Position numbers and translations under genes: made by a program
Assembly: GCF_020850895.1 (NCBI RefSeq)
Contig: NZ_JADZDS010000083.1
Coordinates: forward strand, 1-58,726
DNA from: Thermomonas sp.
GTDB taxonomy: Bacteria; Pseudomonadota; Gammaproteobacteria; Xanthomonadales; Xanthomonadaceae
Length of the DNA: 58,726 bases
Direction of reading: 5' to 3'
Part shown: one piece after another, positions 16,642 through 27,302 of the stretch
How positions within the stretch are numbered: position 1 is the first letter of the stretch
Layout of the letters: the number at the start of each line of letters is the position of its first letter
The notes under the pieces: generated by a model
Told to the model about the DNA's origin: nothing
What the model saw: only the letters and a program-made list of their open reading frames with translations
Databases searched by the model: none

Positions 16642-17179
16642 AGCGGTTGCGCACCTGGGAAAGGAGGGACACCTGGCGACGATCGAAATCCGCCAGCAAC
16701 CCGACGCCTTCCATTGTAAGGCCGGGACGGGTGATGGTGACCTTCCCGGCGGACGTGGCGCGATGGTGGTCCAGGTCCAGGGTCAATTGATCGGATTCGA
16801 TGCGCGTGGCCGGAGGCCTGTCTGCAGGGCTTTGCGCGCTGACCCGACCGCGCACCTCGAGCCGCCCGCCGCCCGGCGGCACGATGCCTTCATCGGCATG
16901 AATTTCCCAGTACGACCCGACGGCGTCTGGCACGAGGAACTCCGGTGTGGCCAAGCGCATGGCCCGATCGGTTGGATTGCGTTCCAGCACCGGGCCACGC
17001 AGGGTGAATTGCTCCTTGCCACGCGCATCCAACGAGGTGATTTCGTAATTGCGCAGCAGGTAGTCGGGGCGTGCATGCAATACCCCCGTTTCGATCGGGC
17101 GGGACATCCGCCAGACCGACCAGCCGCTGGCGATCGCGGCGGCGAGCAGCAGCAAGGTCAGGATCGTGCGCCAGTTCAT
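16625..17179 (-). CDS. lptC: LPS export system protein LptC
   Basis: A 184-aa bitopic inner-membrane protein. The single N-terminal transmembrane helix (ILTLLLLAAAIASGWSVW) is followed by a periplasmic LptC domain with ARPDYLLRNYEIT and the GKVTITRPGLTMEGVGLLADF jellyroll strand region. It receives LPS from LptB2FG and passes it to LptA. The start is placed at MNWRTIL, the first Met before the membrane helix; longer upstream reading runs into kdsC. It overlaps lptA by 17 nt. Confidence 0.92.
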   Translation of the reverse strand: MNWRTILTLLLLAAAIASGWSVWRMSRPIETGVLHARPDYLLRNYEITSLDARGKEQFTLRGPVLERNPTDRAMRLATPEFLVPDAVGSYWEIHADEGIVPPGGGRLEVRGRVSAQSPADRPPATRIESDQLTLDLDHHRATSAGKVTITRPGLTMEGVGLLADFDRRQVSLLSQVRNRYAPQP

Positions 17180-17201
17180 GCGATGTTCCGACGGCCCGGG
17201 C

Positions 17202-17747
17202 TCATGGGTGCTCTCCGTGGGCAAGGATCGCCTCGGCCCTGCCTTGGGCGTGCAACAGCAGGTCGCAGGCGTCGCGCACCGCGCCATTGCCGGCGCTGCG
17301 CGGGGTGATCCAGTGGGCGGTTTGCAGTGCCCACCGGTGCGCATCGGCCGGTGCCAGCGCGAGACCGACGCCGCGCAGGGCGGCAAGATCCGGCAGGTCG
17401 TCGCCCATGAAGGCCACTGCGTCCATGCCGATTGCAAGGTTGGCGGCCATCCGCTGCAGGCAGGCCAGCTTGCTGCGTTCGCCCAGGTGCACGTGGGAGA
17501 TACGCAACTCGTGGGCGCGATTGGCCGTCACCTGGCTGGGGCGGGCGCTGACCAGGGCAGTTTCGATCCCCGCGTGCCGCAGCAGGACCATGCCCATGCC
17601 GTCCTGGACGTGGAAGCGCTTGCTCTCGCGGCCTTCGCTGTCGAAACTCAGGCCGCCGTCGGTCAGGGTGCCGTCGACGTCGAAGCCGATCAGGCGGATG
17701 CGCGCCGCGCGTTCCAGCACCTCGGCGGGGTAGTCGGGATGCGTCAT
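17202..17747 (-). CDS. kdsC: 3-deoxy-D-manno-octulosonate 8-phosphate phosphatase
   Basis: A 181-aa HAD-family phosphatase of the C0 (capless) type that yields free Kdo for LPS core synthesis. The nucleophile motif is FDVDGTLTDG near residue 22, motif II is SARPS, and motif IV is FMGDDLPDL. It overlaps kdsD by 1 nt and is followed by lptC after 22 nt, the classic kdsD-kdsC-lptC-lptA-lptB order. Confidence 0.95.
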   Translation of the reverse strand: MTHPDYPAEVLERAARIRLIGFDVDGTLTDGGLSFDSEGRESKRFHVQDGMGMVLLRHAGIETALVSARPSQVTANRAHELRISHVHLGERSKLACLQRMAANLAIGMDAVAFMGDDLPDLAALRGVGLALAPADAHRWALQTAHWITPRSAGNGAVRDACDLLLHAQGRAEAILAHGEHP

Positions 17748-18745
17748 CAGACCACCCTCGCGCGCAGCAGGTCATGGATATTGAGCGCGCCAACCACGCG
17801 CCCGCTGTGGTCGGTCACCAGCAGGGCATTGATCTTGTGCGCCTCCATCAACTGCGCGGCTTCCACCGCGAGCGCATCGGCGTCGATGGTCTTGGGTGCC
17901 TGCGTCATCACGGCGTCGATGCGGGTGTGGCGCAGGTCGACGTGGTCGTCGTCGAGGCTGCGGCGCAGGTCGCCGTCGGTGTAGAGACCGAGCAGGCGAT
18001 CCTCGCCGTCGACCACCGCGGTCATGCCCAGGCGCTTGCTGCTGATCTCGACCAGTGCCTCGCTGATGGTGGCGTCCGGGCGGACCTTGGGGATTTCCTT
18101 GCCGACGTGCATGACATCGGTGATATGCAGCAGCAGGCGCCGCCCCAGCGCCCCGGCCGGGTGCGAGCGGGCGAAATCGTCGGAGGTGAAACCGCGCGCT
18201 TCCAGTAATGCAACCGCCAGTGCATCACCCATGGCCAGGCTCGCGGTGGTGCTGGAGGTGGGTGCGAGTTTGAGCGGGCAGGCTTCCACGGGGACGCTGA
18301 CGTCGAGGTGGAGATCGGCCTCCAGTGCAAGCGCCGAGCCGGGGTTGCCGGTCATCGCGATCACCCGGTTGCCCTGCCGGCGCAGTGCCGGCAGCAGCAG
18401 CAGGATCTCGTCGCTTTCGCCCGAGTAGGACAGCGCCAGCACCACGTCGGCATCGGTCACCATGCCAAGATCGCCATGCGCCGCCTCGCCCGGATGGACG
18501 TAGAACGACGGCGTACCGGTCGAGGCCAGGGTGGCGGCGATCTTGCGGGCGACGTGGCCGGACTTGCCCATCCCGGTGCAGACCACGCGGCCGCGGGAAC
18601 CCAGCACCATCCGGCAGGCCGCGTCGAACTGGGTGTCGATCCGGCCGCCCACGGCGGCCAGCGCCTCGCTCTCGGTGGCGAACACGCGACGGCCGCTGGC
18701 GGCGAAATCGAATTCGTCCGGACGGGCGGTGTGGACGGGCTGCAT
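17747..18745 (-). CDS. kdsD: D-arabinose 5-phosphate isomerase
   Basis: A 332-aa enzyme that interconverts ribulose 5-phosphate and arabinose 5-phosphate, feeding Kdo synthesis. An N-terminal SIS domain (GMGKSGHVARKIAATLASTG, HPGEAAHGDLGM, SYSGESDEI) is followed by two CBS domains in the last 120 residues. Length is typical (about 325). It is the first gene of the long minus-strand run that goes through lpt and rpoN to the PTS genes. Confidence 0.96.
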   Translation of the reverse strand: MQPVHTARPDEFDFAASGRRVFATESEALAAVGGRIDTQFDAACRMVLGSRGRVVCTGMGKSGHVARKIAATLASTGTPSFYVHPGEAAHGDLGMVTDADVVLALSYSGESDEILLLLPALRRQGNRVIAMTGNPGSALALEADLHLDVSVPVEACPLKLAPTSSTTASLAMGDALAVALLEARGFTSDDFARSHPAGALGRRLLLHITDVMHVGKEIPKVRPDATISEALVEISSKRLGMTAVVDGEDRLLGLYTDGDLRRSLDDDHVDLRHTRIDAVMTQAPKTIDADALAVEAAQLMEAHKINALLVTDHSGRVVGALNIHDLLRARVV

Positions 18746-18800
18746 GGGGCGTTTCCGCTAGACTGACAGGCCAGTTTACGCGAGCGCAGCTTCCTGCCCC

Positions 18801-20290
<1,490 letters not shown>

Positions 20291-20308
20291 AGCGGTCCGT
20301 GGTCAGGG

Positions 20309-20842
20309 TCAGGGTGCGTCGAGCAGGGCGCGGTAGACCGCCCGGTCGTCGTTGCCAAAGCAGCAGAACACCACGCGGCGCAGCGAACGCGGTCGGTGCG
20401 CACGCGCACAGGCAAGCGCGATCCGCGCCGCCGGCGCCTTGGGATACCCATACACGCCGGTGCTGATGGCCGGGAAGGCGATCGATTCGAGGGCGAGCGT
20501 TTCGGCGAGTGCCAGCGCGTTTTCATAGCAGGCCGCCAGCAGTTCCGGTTCGCCGTTGGTGCCGCCGCGCCAGACCGGCCCGACCGTATGGATCACGAAC
20601 CGCGCCGGCAGGCGATGGCCGGCGGTGGCCTTGGCTTGGCCAACGGGACAGCCGCCGAGCGGGATGCATTCCTCCAGCAGACCGGGTCCAGCGGCGCGAT
20701 GGATGGCGCCATCGACCCCGCCGCCACCGAGCAGGGTGCAGTTGGCGGCATTGACGATGGCATCGAGTGCCAATGTGGTGATGTCGGCCTGGATCGCCTC
20801 GATCCGCAGAGACGATGGGGCCACGGACGCATGCTGCGTCAT
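20309..20842 (-). CDS. Macrodomain protein (O-acetyl-ADP-ribose deacetylase type)
   Basis: A 177-aa macrodomain of the MacroD class, which hydrolyses O-acetyl-ADP-ribose and mono-ADP-ribosyl esters. [22 protein letters not shown] (near residue 33) holds the catalytic Asn and Asp, and STGVYGYPK is the distal phosphate loop. Its ATG overlaps the stop of the L,D-transpeptidase gene by 4 nt, so the two are co-translated though no functional link is known. It is convergent with murA. Confidence 0.92.
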   Translation of the reverse strand: MTQHASVAPSSLRIEAIQADITTLALDAIVNAANCTLLGGGGVDGAIHRAAGPGLLEECIPLGGCPVGQAKATAGHRLPARFVIHTVGPVWRGGTNGEPELLAACYENALALAETLALESIAFPAISTGVYGYPKAPAARIALACARAHRPRSLRRVVFCCFGNDDRAVYRALLDAP

Positions 20843-21333
20843 GGCACGATTTCGATGGGCGTGGGGATGCGCACCAAGGTCCAGAGTGTGGTCATGTCCG
20901 CGTTCGAGAGCGCGATGCAGCCGTCGGTCCAGTCCATGGGGAGGGTGACGGTCGAATCCGCTGCAAGCCGGAGGCCATTGGGTTGACCGTGGATCATGAT
21001 CGCCCCACCGGGGCTGACCCCGAGCTGGCGGGCGTTGGCCCTGTCCTGACGGTTCGGATAGGAGATGTGGATGGCACGGTAGTACGCACTGTCAGCCTTG
21101 CGGAAATCCAGCAGGTAGCGGCCTTCCGGCGTGCGGCGGTCACCCTCGCGCTGCTTGTGCCCAAGAGGCGTGCCGCCAAGCCGAATGGCAAATCGGTGCA
21201 TCACTTGGCCGTTGCCGATCAGGGTCAGGGTCCGGTCTGACTTGTCGACGCGGACCAGATCGACGCGGGGGGTTTGGGCATTCGCAAGGGACACGCAAAG
21301 CAAAATGCCAAGGAAGGGCAGGAGCCTGCGCAT
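20839..21333 (-). CDS. L,D-transpeptidase (YkuD) family protein
   Basis: A 164-aa exported protein; the signal [20 protein letters not shown] ends near residue 20. The YkuD fold carries IMIHGQPNG (H115) and the nucleophile C139 in [12 protein letters not shown]. The usual SHGC is TDGC here, a variant also known in YafK-like members. Related enzymes make 3-3 cross-links in peptidoglycan or attach proteins to it; which applies is open. It is first in a pair with the macrodomain gene. Confidence 0.88.
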   Translation of the reverse strand: MRRLLPFLGILLCVSLANAQTPRVDLVRVDKSDRTLTLIGNGQVMHRFAIRLGGTPLGHKQREGDRRTPEGRYLLDFRKADSAYYRAIHISYPNRQDRANARQLGVSPGGAIMIHGQPNGLRLAADSTVTLPMDWTDGCIALSNADMTTLWTLVRIPTPIEIVP

Positions 21334-21368
21334 CGGGTGTGGATTCCTGCAACTGTCGAAAGTCGGGT

Positions 21369-21854
21369 TTACTCGGGATCGTGGGCCGCCGAAGGTTCGC
21401 CGGCGGTGGCCTCCATGCCGGTCAGCGCCAGACTGCGGAATTTCAGCGGGTCGGAGATGTAGGGAATCGGTGCATGGGTGCCGCCTGATCCGGTGATCAC
21501 CACGCTGCCGTAGTTGAATATTCGGCCGAGGATCGACTGGTTGACCTGCAGGCTTTCGACCTTGCTGTGCCGTAGCTCCACGGTTTCACGGCGGATGAAT
21601 CCGAACTTGGCGATCACCCGTGCGCTGGTGACTGCCAGCTCGGTGGAAGCGACGTGGATCCAGTCCTTGATGGCCAGGAACAGACCGTAGGCCAGCAGCA
21701 GGTAGCCCAGGATCGCAAATGGCAGTGGCAGCAACAGCGACAGCGCGGCACCGAGGAGCAGCCAGAACAGCACGTCGAGGTAGATGAACCAGTGGATCCG
21801 GGCCTGCACGATCACGGTTTCGCCGGGGACGAGGACAGATTGGACGTAGCTCAC
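21369..21854 (-). CDS. Bacterial PH domain membrane protein (YdbS-like)
   Basis: A 161-aa protein with two adjacent hydrophobic helices (about residues 25-65, rich in Leu around LLLPLPFAILGYLLLAYGLF) and a C-terminal bPH2 domain (VTSARVIAKFGFIRRETVELRHSKVESLQVNQSILGRIFNYGSV). This matches DUF304 proteins of unknown role. The start is GTG with AGGCAGG upstream. Confidence 0.82.
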   Translation of the reverse strand: MSYVQSVLVPGETVIVQARIHWFIYLDVLFWLLLGAALSLLLPLPFAILGYLLLAYGLFLAIKDWIHVASTELAVTSARVIAKFGFIRRETVELRHSKVESLQVNQSILGRIFNYGSVVITGSGGTHAPIPYISDPLKFRSLALTGMEATAGEPSAAHDPE

Positions 21855-21897
21855 GTTGCCTGCCTGCTTGGGGTCTGATTGGGCCGAGGCTACCGCA

Positions 21898-22290
21898 TCA
21901 TCCGCCGACGTGCAGCGCAGCGGACACCATCAGCGCGATCATGCAGGCGAAGCCGCCCAGCCAGCACAGGCTGCGCAGGGCCTGCTGGACGGTAATGTAG
22001 AAGACGCCGTGGAGGATGCGGAAGGCCACGAACGCCATCGCCAGCCAGCCAACGTGCTGCGGATCGACTTGGGTGAATTGCGCCATCAGCACGGCGACAG
22101 CGAACGCCGGGAATGCTTCGAACGCGTTCTGGTGGGCGGCATAGGCGTTCTTCACCAAGTAGCTGTCCTGCTTGGCGATCCAACCGCGCGGATCCTTGTT
22201 GTTGTAGCCGGGAACCGCACGCTTGGCGATGAGCACCCAAACGTAGGGCAAGGCAGCGGCGATCAGGATGCACCAGTAGGCAAGGGTCAT
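21898..22290 (-). CDS. MAPEG family membrane protein
   Basis: A 130-aa integral membrane protein with four hydrophobic helices and the MAPEG-type pattern (NAYAAHQNAFEAFPAFAVAVLMAQ in helix 2, then RILHGVFYIT). Eukaryotic members handle glutathione and eicosanoids; bacterial roles are mostly unknown. GGAGGA lies 6 nt before the ATG. It is followed on the same strand by the PH-domain gene. Confidence 0.87.
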   Translation of the reverse strand: MTLAYWCILIAAALPYVWVLIAKRAVPGYNNKDPRGWIAKQDSYLVKNAYAAHQNAFEAFPAFAVAVLMAQFTQVDPQHVGWLAMAFVAFRILHGVFYITVQQALRSLCWLGGFACMIALMVSAALHVGG

Positions 22291-22326
22291 GGCCAGTCCT
22301 CCGGGAGGGTGCGAGAAGGGTAGCGT

Positions 22327-24087
22327 TTACTTCGGTGGCTGTCTGGGCGGGCTGGGTTGCCGCGCCGCGGGGACGGGCAGGCGTGGCGGACGCATGGCGT
22401 CGCGCGCTGCCTTGAATGGGCTGCCTTCGCGCCAGTCTGGCCATTGGCCGCTGTTGGCAAGGGTTGCGCCCACGGAATACAGCGCCTGCACGTCCTCGAC
22501 GATGCCCTCGAAGTTCCAGTGGGCAGGGTCGTAGTGGTCACCCGGCTTGTGGTAGCGGTGTTCTCCGTAGTCTCTGAGCGCGGCCTTTCCGGCCGCTGTC
22601 CCGCCGTCGATGAGATCGGTACCGCTGTCGAGATAGAGCGCGGGCACCCCCGCACGGGCAAAACTGAAGTGGTCGGATCGGAAGTAATAACCGGCGGTCA
22701 CGTCGTCTTCGCCGACCATCCGGCGCCCCTGTTGATCGAGCGCTGACTGCAGCAACTCCTCGAGCTGGGAATTGCCCTTGCCAACCACGGTCGAATCGTG
22801 TGCTCGTCCGATCGGCATGGGTGCGTCGAGGTTGATGACGCCAGCGGTCTTGGCCAGCGGGATGACTGGATGGGCGACGTAGTAGCTGGAACCGAGCAGT
22901 CCGGATTCCTCCAGCGTCACGGCGAGGAACAGGACCGATCGGCGTGGCCTTGGATGTGCGGCGGCGAAGGCTTCGGCTAACTCCAGCAATGCGGAAACAC
23001 CGGTCGCGTTGTCGACCGCACCGTTGTAGATGTTGTCCCCGGGTTCCTGCGGGTGGGTGCCCAGGTGGTCCCAATGCGCCATGTAGACGATGGCTTCATC
23101 GGCATTGGCGGTCCCCGGCAGCAGGCCCAGCACGTTGCATGAGGACTTGGCTTCGATCGTGCTGTCCAGTTCCAGCGACAGGCTGGCGTTCAGCGGGATC
23201 GGCTTGAATCCGCGCAGGTTGGCGGCAGCGCGCAGGGTCGCCAGGTTCAGTCCGGCGGCCTTGAACAGTGCTGTTGCCGCCGGCTCGGTGAGCCACCCCT
23301 GAGCCGTTAGCCTCGGTGCGGCGTCGTCGCCGGGGCGCAGGTCGTATCGTGCGCCGGAGAAGGAATTGCGCACCACGTTCCAGCCGTAGGACGCCCCCCT
23401 GTCGTCGTGGATGATCAGCGCTGCTGCTGCGCCTTGGCGCGCAGCTTCTTCGAACTTGTAGGTCCAGCGCCCGTACAGGGTCATGCGCTTGCCGTCGAAC
23501 AGGGCCGGGTCATTGGCGTGGAAGCCGGGGTCGTTGACCAGCATCACCACGGTCTTGCCGCGGACGTCGAGGTTGGAGTAATCGTTCCAGCCTCGCTCCG
23601 GGGCATTGACTCCGTAACCGACGAACACCAGCGGGCTTTCGGCAAGGCTGACGTGGCTGCGTCCGCTGCGCGTCCAGACCAGCATGTCGTCACCGTAGGC
23701 AAGGTCCTGCCGGGTCGAACCTGCGGTCACATGCATGACGACGGGGGGTTTGGTGCTGGTCTCCAGCATCGGCACGGTCTGGAACCAGCTGGCGCCGTTG
23801 CCCGGCTGCAAGCCGATCCGGGCGAACTGCGATCGGATGTAATCGACGGTCTTTCCTTCGCCGTCGCTGCCGGGTGCGCGGCCGCCGAACGCATCGGATG
23901 CGAGGGTCTGGACGTGGGCGGCCAGGTCCTGGGTGCGGATTGTCGGCGAAAACGCATGGTCTCCGGCGACCGCGGTCACCGCTTGGGCGGCCCGGGGATC
24001 TCCGCTTCCGATCGAAGTGCCTTCACTGCGCTGAGTGCATGCACACAAGACGCATACGAGCACTGGCAGCAGCGTGGCTTGGCGCAT
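22327..24087 (-). CDS. M28 family metallopeptidase, probable lipoprotein
   Basis: A 586-aa exported zinc aminopeptidase. The signal LLPVLVCVLCAC suggests lipoprotein processing at the last Cys. A PA-type insert (about residues 135-260, with VFVGYGVNAPERGWNDY) precedes the M28 catalytic part: MAHWDHLG, DNATGVSALLELA, EESGLLGS and a late His in YFRSDHFSFA. The C-terminal tail is Pro/Arg-rich. TAGAAT lies 25 nt upstream of the ATG and GGAGC precedes it. The same frame stays open for 2.2 kb upstream, but that part is antisense to gpmI and envC. Confidence 0.9.
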   Translation of the reverse strand: MRQATLLPVLVCVLCACTQRSEGTSIGSGDPRAAQAVTAVAGDHAFSPTIRTQDLAAHVQTLASDAFGGRAPGSDGEGKTVDYIRSQFARIGLQPGNGASWFQTVPMLETSTKPPVVMHVTAGSTRQDLAYGDDMLVWTRSGRSHVSLAESPLVFVGYGVNAPERGWNDYSNLDVRGKTVVMLVNDPGFHANDPALFDGKRMTLYGRWTYKFEEAARQGAAAALIIHDDRGASYGWNVVRNSFSGARYDLRPGDDAAPRLTAQGWLTEPAATALFKAAGLNLATLRAAANLRGFKPIPLNASLSLELDSTIEAKSSCNVLGLLPGTANADEAIVYMAHWDHLGTHPQEPGDNIYNGAVDNATGVSALLELAEAFAAAHPRPRRSVLFLAVTLEESGLLGSSYYVAHPVIPLAKTAGVINLDAPMPIGRAHDSTVVGKGNSQLEELLQSALDQQGRRMVGEDDVTAGYYFRSDHFSFARAGVPALYLDSGTDLIDGGTAAGKAALRDYGEHRYHKPGDHYDPAHWNFEGIVEDVQALYSVGATLANSGQWPDWREGSPFKAARDAMRPPRLPVPAARQPSPPRQPPK

Positions 24088-24224
24088 TGCGAAGCTCCGT
24101 TTCCGACCGGTTGATTCTAGGGCACCGGGGCGGCGATACGGCGGGAGATTCGTGCAGTCCAGTGGCGTGACACGGGAAGGCGGGTGGATATCCCTCGTGG
24201 GCCGTCGAAGGACGCAGTCATCGC

Positions 24225-24230
24225 TACAAT
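24225..24230 (+). promoter_or_regulatory. Candidate -10 box for gpmI
   Basis: TACAAT matches the -10 consensus at five of six bases, about 47 nt upstream of the gpmI start. I see no good -35 at the right distance. Confidence 0.35.
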
Positions 24231-24276
24231 TGGGTGGTCGCCGCGCGCATGCGCGATCCCACGTGCAGGAGATTCC

Positions 24277-25821
24277 GTGCCCGATTCCACGCCGCAGCGT
24301 CCCAAACCCGTCGTCCTGTTGATTCTCGATGGCTGGGGACACCGCGAGGAAACAGCCGACAATGCGTTGGCACTGGCCGAATTGCCCCATTGGCGGCAGC
24401 TGTTGGCAACGTGCCCGCACACGCTGGTCCACACCGAGGGTCGGTTCGTCGGTTTGCCGGACGGACAAATGGGCAATTCCGAGGTCGGGCACATGAATCT
24501 TGGTGCCGGACGGATCGTCTATCAGGACCTGACCCGGATCGATGCCGCGATCGAGGATGGCAGCTTCTTCGCCAATATCGAACTGACCGCCGCCTGCGCT
24601 GCCGTCCGCTGCGCAGGAACCACCCTGCACCTGATCGGGTTGCTCTCGCCGGGCGGCGTGCACAGTCACGAACACCACATCTTCTCGATGCTGGAATTGG
24701 CCCACCGCGGCGGCGTGCCACGGGTGGCCGTGCACGCGCTGCTGGATGGACGCGACACCCCGCCACGCTCGGCCGAGGCCAGCCTGCGCAAGTTGCAGGC
24801 GCTGTGCGAATCGCTGGGCAATGCTCACGTCGCCAGCGTCGGCGGGCGTTATTTCGCGATGGATCGTGACAAGCGCTGGGAGCGGGTTCGGCGCGGCTGG
24901 GATGCCATCGTCGAGGCGCAGGCCGAACATCGCGCCAGTGATGCGGTCGTCGCGCTGCAGGCGGCCTATGCCCGTGGCGAGAACGACGAATTCGTCGTCC
25001 CGACGGTGATCGATGGCGCACAACCCATCCGCGATGGCGATGCAGTGGTGTTCATGAACTTCCGCGCCGATCGCGCCCGCCAGCTCAGTGCCGCGTTCGT
25101 CGCGCCGGGATTCGACGGATTTTCCGCGCGCCGACCGAAGCTTTCCCGCTTCGTCTGCCTGACCGAATACGACGCCACCCTGCCGGCACCGGTGGCGTTT
25201 GCACCGGATGACCTGCGCCATACCTTCGGCGAATTGCTGGCCGAACAAGGGCTGGCCCAACTGCGGATCGCCGAGACCGAGAAATACGCCCACGTCACTT
25301 TCTTCTTCAGCGGCGGGCGCGAGTCGCCGTTTGCGGGCGAAGAGCGCATCCTCGTGCCCAGCCCCAAGGTTGCCACGTACGACCTGCAGCCGGAAATGAG
25401 CTGTGGCGAGGTCACCGACCGGTTGGTCGATGCCATCGCGTCGGGACGCTTCGATGCGGTCGTCTGCAACCTGGCCAATCCGGACATGGTGGGCCACAGC
25501 GGGATCCTCGGCGCGGCCATCCGTGCAGCCGAGGCGGTCGACACGGCGATAGGCCGGATCGACGCCGCCGTGCGCGCGGCGGGTGGCGCTTTGATCATCA
25601 CCGCCGACCATGGCAACTTGGAAATGATGCGCGACCCGGCCACCGGCCAGCCGCACACCGCGCACACCGTCGGGCCGGTGCCGTTGGTCTATGCCGGCAC
25701 GCGCAAGGCCACCTTGCGCGACGGTGGGGCACTGCGCGACGTCGCCCCGACCCTGCTGGACCTGCTGGACCTGCCCGCGCCGGCCGAAATGACCGGATCC
25801 AGCCTGCTGCTGCCGGGCTGA
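24277..25821 (+). CDS. gpmI: 2,3-bisphosphoglycerate-independent phosphoglycerate mutase
   Basis: A 514-aa Mn-dependent glycolytic enzyme. The N terminus has the metal site VVLLILDGWG (D18) and the phosphoserine S68 in GQMGNSEVGHMNLG; the transferase insert follows with VHSHEHHIFSM; the C-terminal ITADHGNLEMM completes the metal site. The GTG start is chosen because AGGAGA lies just upstream and it gives the family length (about 510); an ATG 93 nt earlier lacks this. Its stop overlaps envC by 1 nt. Confidence 0.96.
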   Translation: MPDSTPQRPKPVVLLILDGWGHREETADNALALAELPHWRQLLATCPHTLVHTEGRFVGLPDGQMGNSEVGHMNLGAGRIVYQDLTRIDAAIEDGSFFANIELTAACAAVRCAGTTLHLIGLLSPGGVHSHEHHIFSMLELAHRGGVPRVAVHALLDGRDTPPRSAEASLRKLQALCESLGNAHVASVGGRYFAMDRDKRWERVRRGWDAIVEAQAEHRASDAVVALQAAYARGENDEFVVPTVIDGAQPIRDGDAVVFMNFRADRARQLSAAFVAPGFDGFSARRPKLSRFVCLTEYDATLPAPVAFAPDDLRHTFGELLAEQGLAQLRIAETEKYAHVTFFFSGGRESPFAGEERILVPSPKVATYDLQPEMSCGEVTDRLVDAIASGRFDAVVCNLANPDMVGHSGILGAAIRAAEAVDTAIGRIDAAVRAAGGALIITADHGNLEMMRDPATGQPHTAHTVGPVPLVYAGTRKATLRDGGALRDVAPTLLDLLDLPAPAEMTGSSLLLPG

Positions 25822-27047
25822 TGCGCAGTTTGCGCGCCCTGCCTGTCCTTGTGCTCGCGCTGGTGTTGGCGGGGCCTGGGTACGGCCAGTCCGGCCAACA
25901 GGCGACGGATGCCCAACAGCGATTGCAGGGGGTGCGCAGCGAATTACGCGCGGTCGCAGCCCAGCGTCGACAAATCGAAGGGCGTCGCGGTGAAGCCAGC
26001 CGGCTGTTGCGTTCTGCGGATGAGGCCGTCGGTGCGAGCCAGAGGGCGCTGGAGCAGACCCGGGGCGAGTTGGCCCAGACGAACCAACGGCTCGTGCAAT
26101 TGCAGTCCGAGCGTGCGCGCTATTCGGGGGACATGGCGTCCCGACGCGCCGAGCTTGAGCGCCTGCTGCGCGCCGCGCAGGCAGGCGCCGATGCGAAACC
26201 CCTGAAGGCGCTGCTGGCACAGGATCGGGTGGCGGATGCCGAACGTGCGTTGATCCTGCAGGGCTATCTCCAGCGTGCCCAGGTCGAGCGCATCCGCACA
26301 TTGAGTGCGGAGATCATGCGCATCCAAGCCTTGGAAACCGAGATGGTGGAACAGCGGACGGCCCTGGATCGAGCCCGTGTTGCGCAGGCGGCGCAGGTGT
26401 CGCAGTCGCAGGATGCCCGCAAGGACCGGGCCAAGGTGATGGAAGCCCTCGACCGTCAGTACCGTGACCGTGCCGCTCGCGAGCGCGCGCTCGGTCAGGA
26501 TGCACGGGCGCTGCAGACCCTGCTTGCCCAATTGCGGGCAGCGGCGGCCAAGGCGGCGCGTGAGGAGGCGCGTGCGCGCGCCCAACGCGAGGCTCCTCCA
26601 GCGCAGCGCGCAACGGCGCCGCGCCCGGTGGATCGGGCCCGGGTCGCGACTGCGCCTGCGCCTCGGGTGGGTGGCATGGGCTGGCCGGTCGCCGGTGGCC
26701 TGCTGGCGGGGTTCGGTGGACGCATGCCGGACGGACGCCGCAGCGATGGGGTGCTGATCGCGGCGGCTGCGGGGACCCGGGTCCAAGCGGTGGCCGATGG
26801 CACGGTGGTGTTCGCGGACTGGATGACCGGCTACGGCATGATCCTGATCATCGACCACGGCAACGGCTACATGAGCCTGTACGCGCACAATGACGGGCTG
26901 CTGCGGCAGGCAGGTGACGCGGTGCACAAGGGCGATGCGGTCGCCACGGTCGGCTCGTCCGGCGGCCAGGCGATGCCGGCGCTGTATTTCGAATTGCGTC
27001 GTGACGGCAAACCGGTGAATCCATCGGCCTGGCTGTCCCGGCAGTGA
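25821..27047 (+). CDS. envC: Murein hydrolase activator EnvC
   Basis: A 408-aa periplasmic protein. A signal peptide (to about residue 22) is followed by a long coiled coil (about 25-250), an Ala/Pro/Arg linker and a C-terminal LytM/M23 domain (about 285-405). The zinc ligands of active M23 enzymes are missing: the HxxxD position reads SDGVLIAA and the HxH position reads LYFELRR. This matches EnvC, which activates AmiA/AmiB amidases at the septum without cutting itself. The gpmI-envC-ctpA order is conserved in proteobacteria. Confidence 0.94.
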   Translation: MRSLRALPVLVLALVLAGPGYGQSGQQATDAQQRLQGVRSELRAVAAQRRQIEGRRGEASRLLRSADEAVGASQRALEQTRGELAQTNQRLVQLQSERARYSGDMASRRAELERLLRAAQAGADAKPLKALLAQDRVADAERALILQGYLQRAQVERIRTLSAEIMRIQALETEMVEQRTALDRARVAQAAQVSQSQDARKDRAKVMEALDRQYRDRAARERALGQDARALQTLLAQLRAAAAKAAREEARARAQREAPPAQRATAPRPVDRARVATAPAPRVGGMGWPVAGGLLAGFGGRMPDGRRSDGVLIAAAAGTRVQAVADGTVVFADWMTGYGMILIIDHGNGYMSLYAHNDGLLRQAGDAVHKGDAVATVGSSGGQAMPALYFELRRDGKPVNPSAWLSRQ

Positions 27048-27144
27048 CCGCAGGCAATCGCGCAGCGGCAGGCAATCATGCAACCATGGGCTGGTGCTGC
27101 CCCGCGCTTTCCCGCTGCGCGCGGTCCCATGGGTAAGTTTGAAC

Positions 27145-27284
27145 AATTCCATCCTGGAGTTGTCAGCCCACGCCAAGTCCGGTCGTTGCCCGGACTTGGC
27201 TCACACGGATCAAGCACTTGCGTGATCGATTCGTGGCCAGCCATCCTTGGCTGGCAGGAACCTCTGGATTATTCAGAGATTCCC
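27145..27284 (+). repeat. Dispersed structured repeat, copy B
   Basis: This copy shares with copy A (15320-15388) the block TTGTCAGCCCACGCCA (27160-27175), then GGCTGG and GGAACCTC. It carries about 65 extra bases with hairpins: AAGTCCGG/CCGGACTT, GCCAGCC/GGCTGGC, and GGAACCTCTG/CAGAGATTCC. The latter ends 19 nt before the ctpA start. The rest of the envC-ctpA gap (27048-27144) shows only a short GCAGGCAATC direct repeat and no gene. Confidence 0.65.
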
Positions 27285-27302
27285 AAGCCATCGGAGAGTC
27301 GG

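Noticed and set aside
24088-26301. Open frame continuing 2.2 kb upstream of the M28 peptidase on the minus strand (total 1324 codons)
   Set aside because: It is antisense to gpmI and the start of envC, both clear genes, and its translation has no domain or regular composition. GC-rich codon bias removes stops from the opposite strand.
25821-27047. Active M23 zinc endopeptidase
   Set aside because: The zinc ligands of active LytM enzymes are missing (SDGVLIA and LYFELR in place of the His motifs), so an EnvC-type activator fits better.
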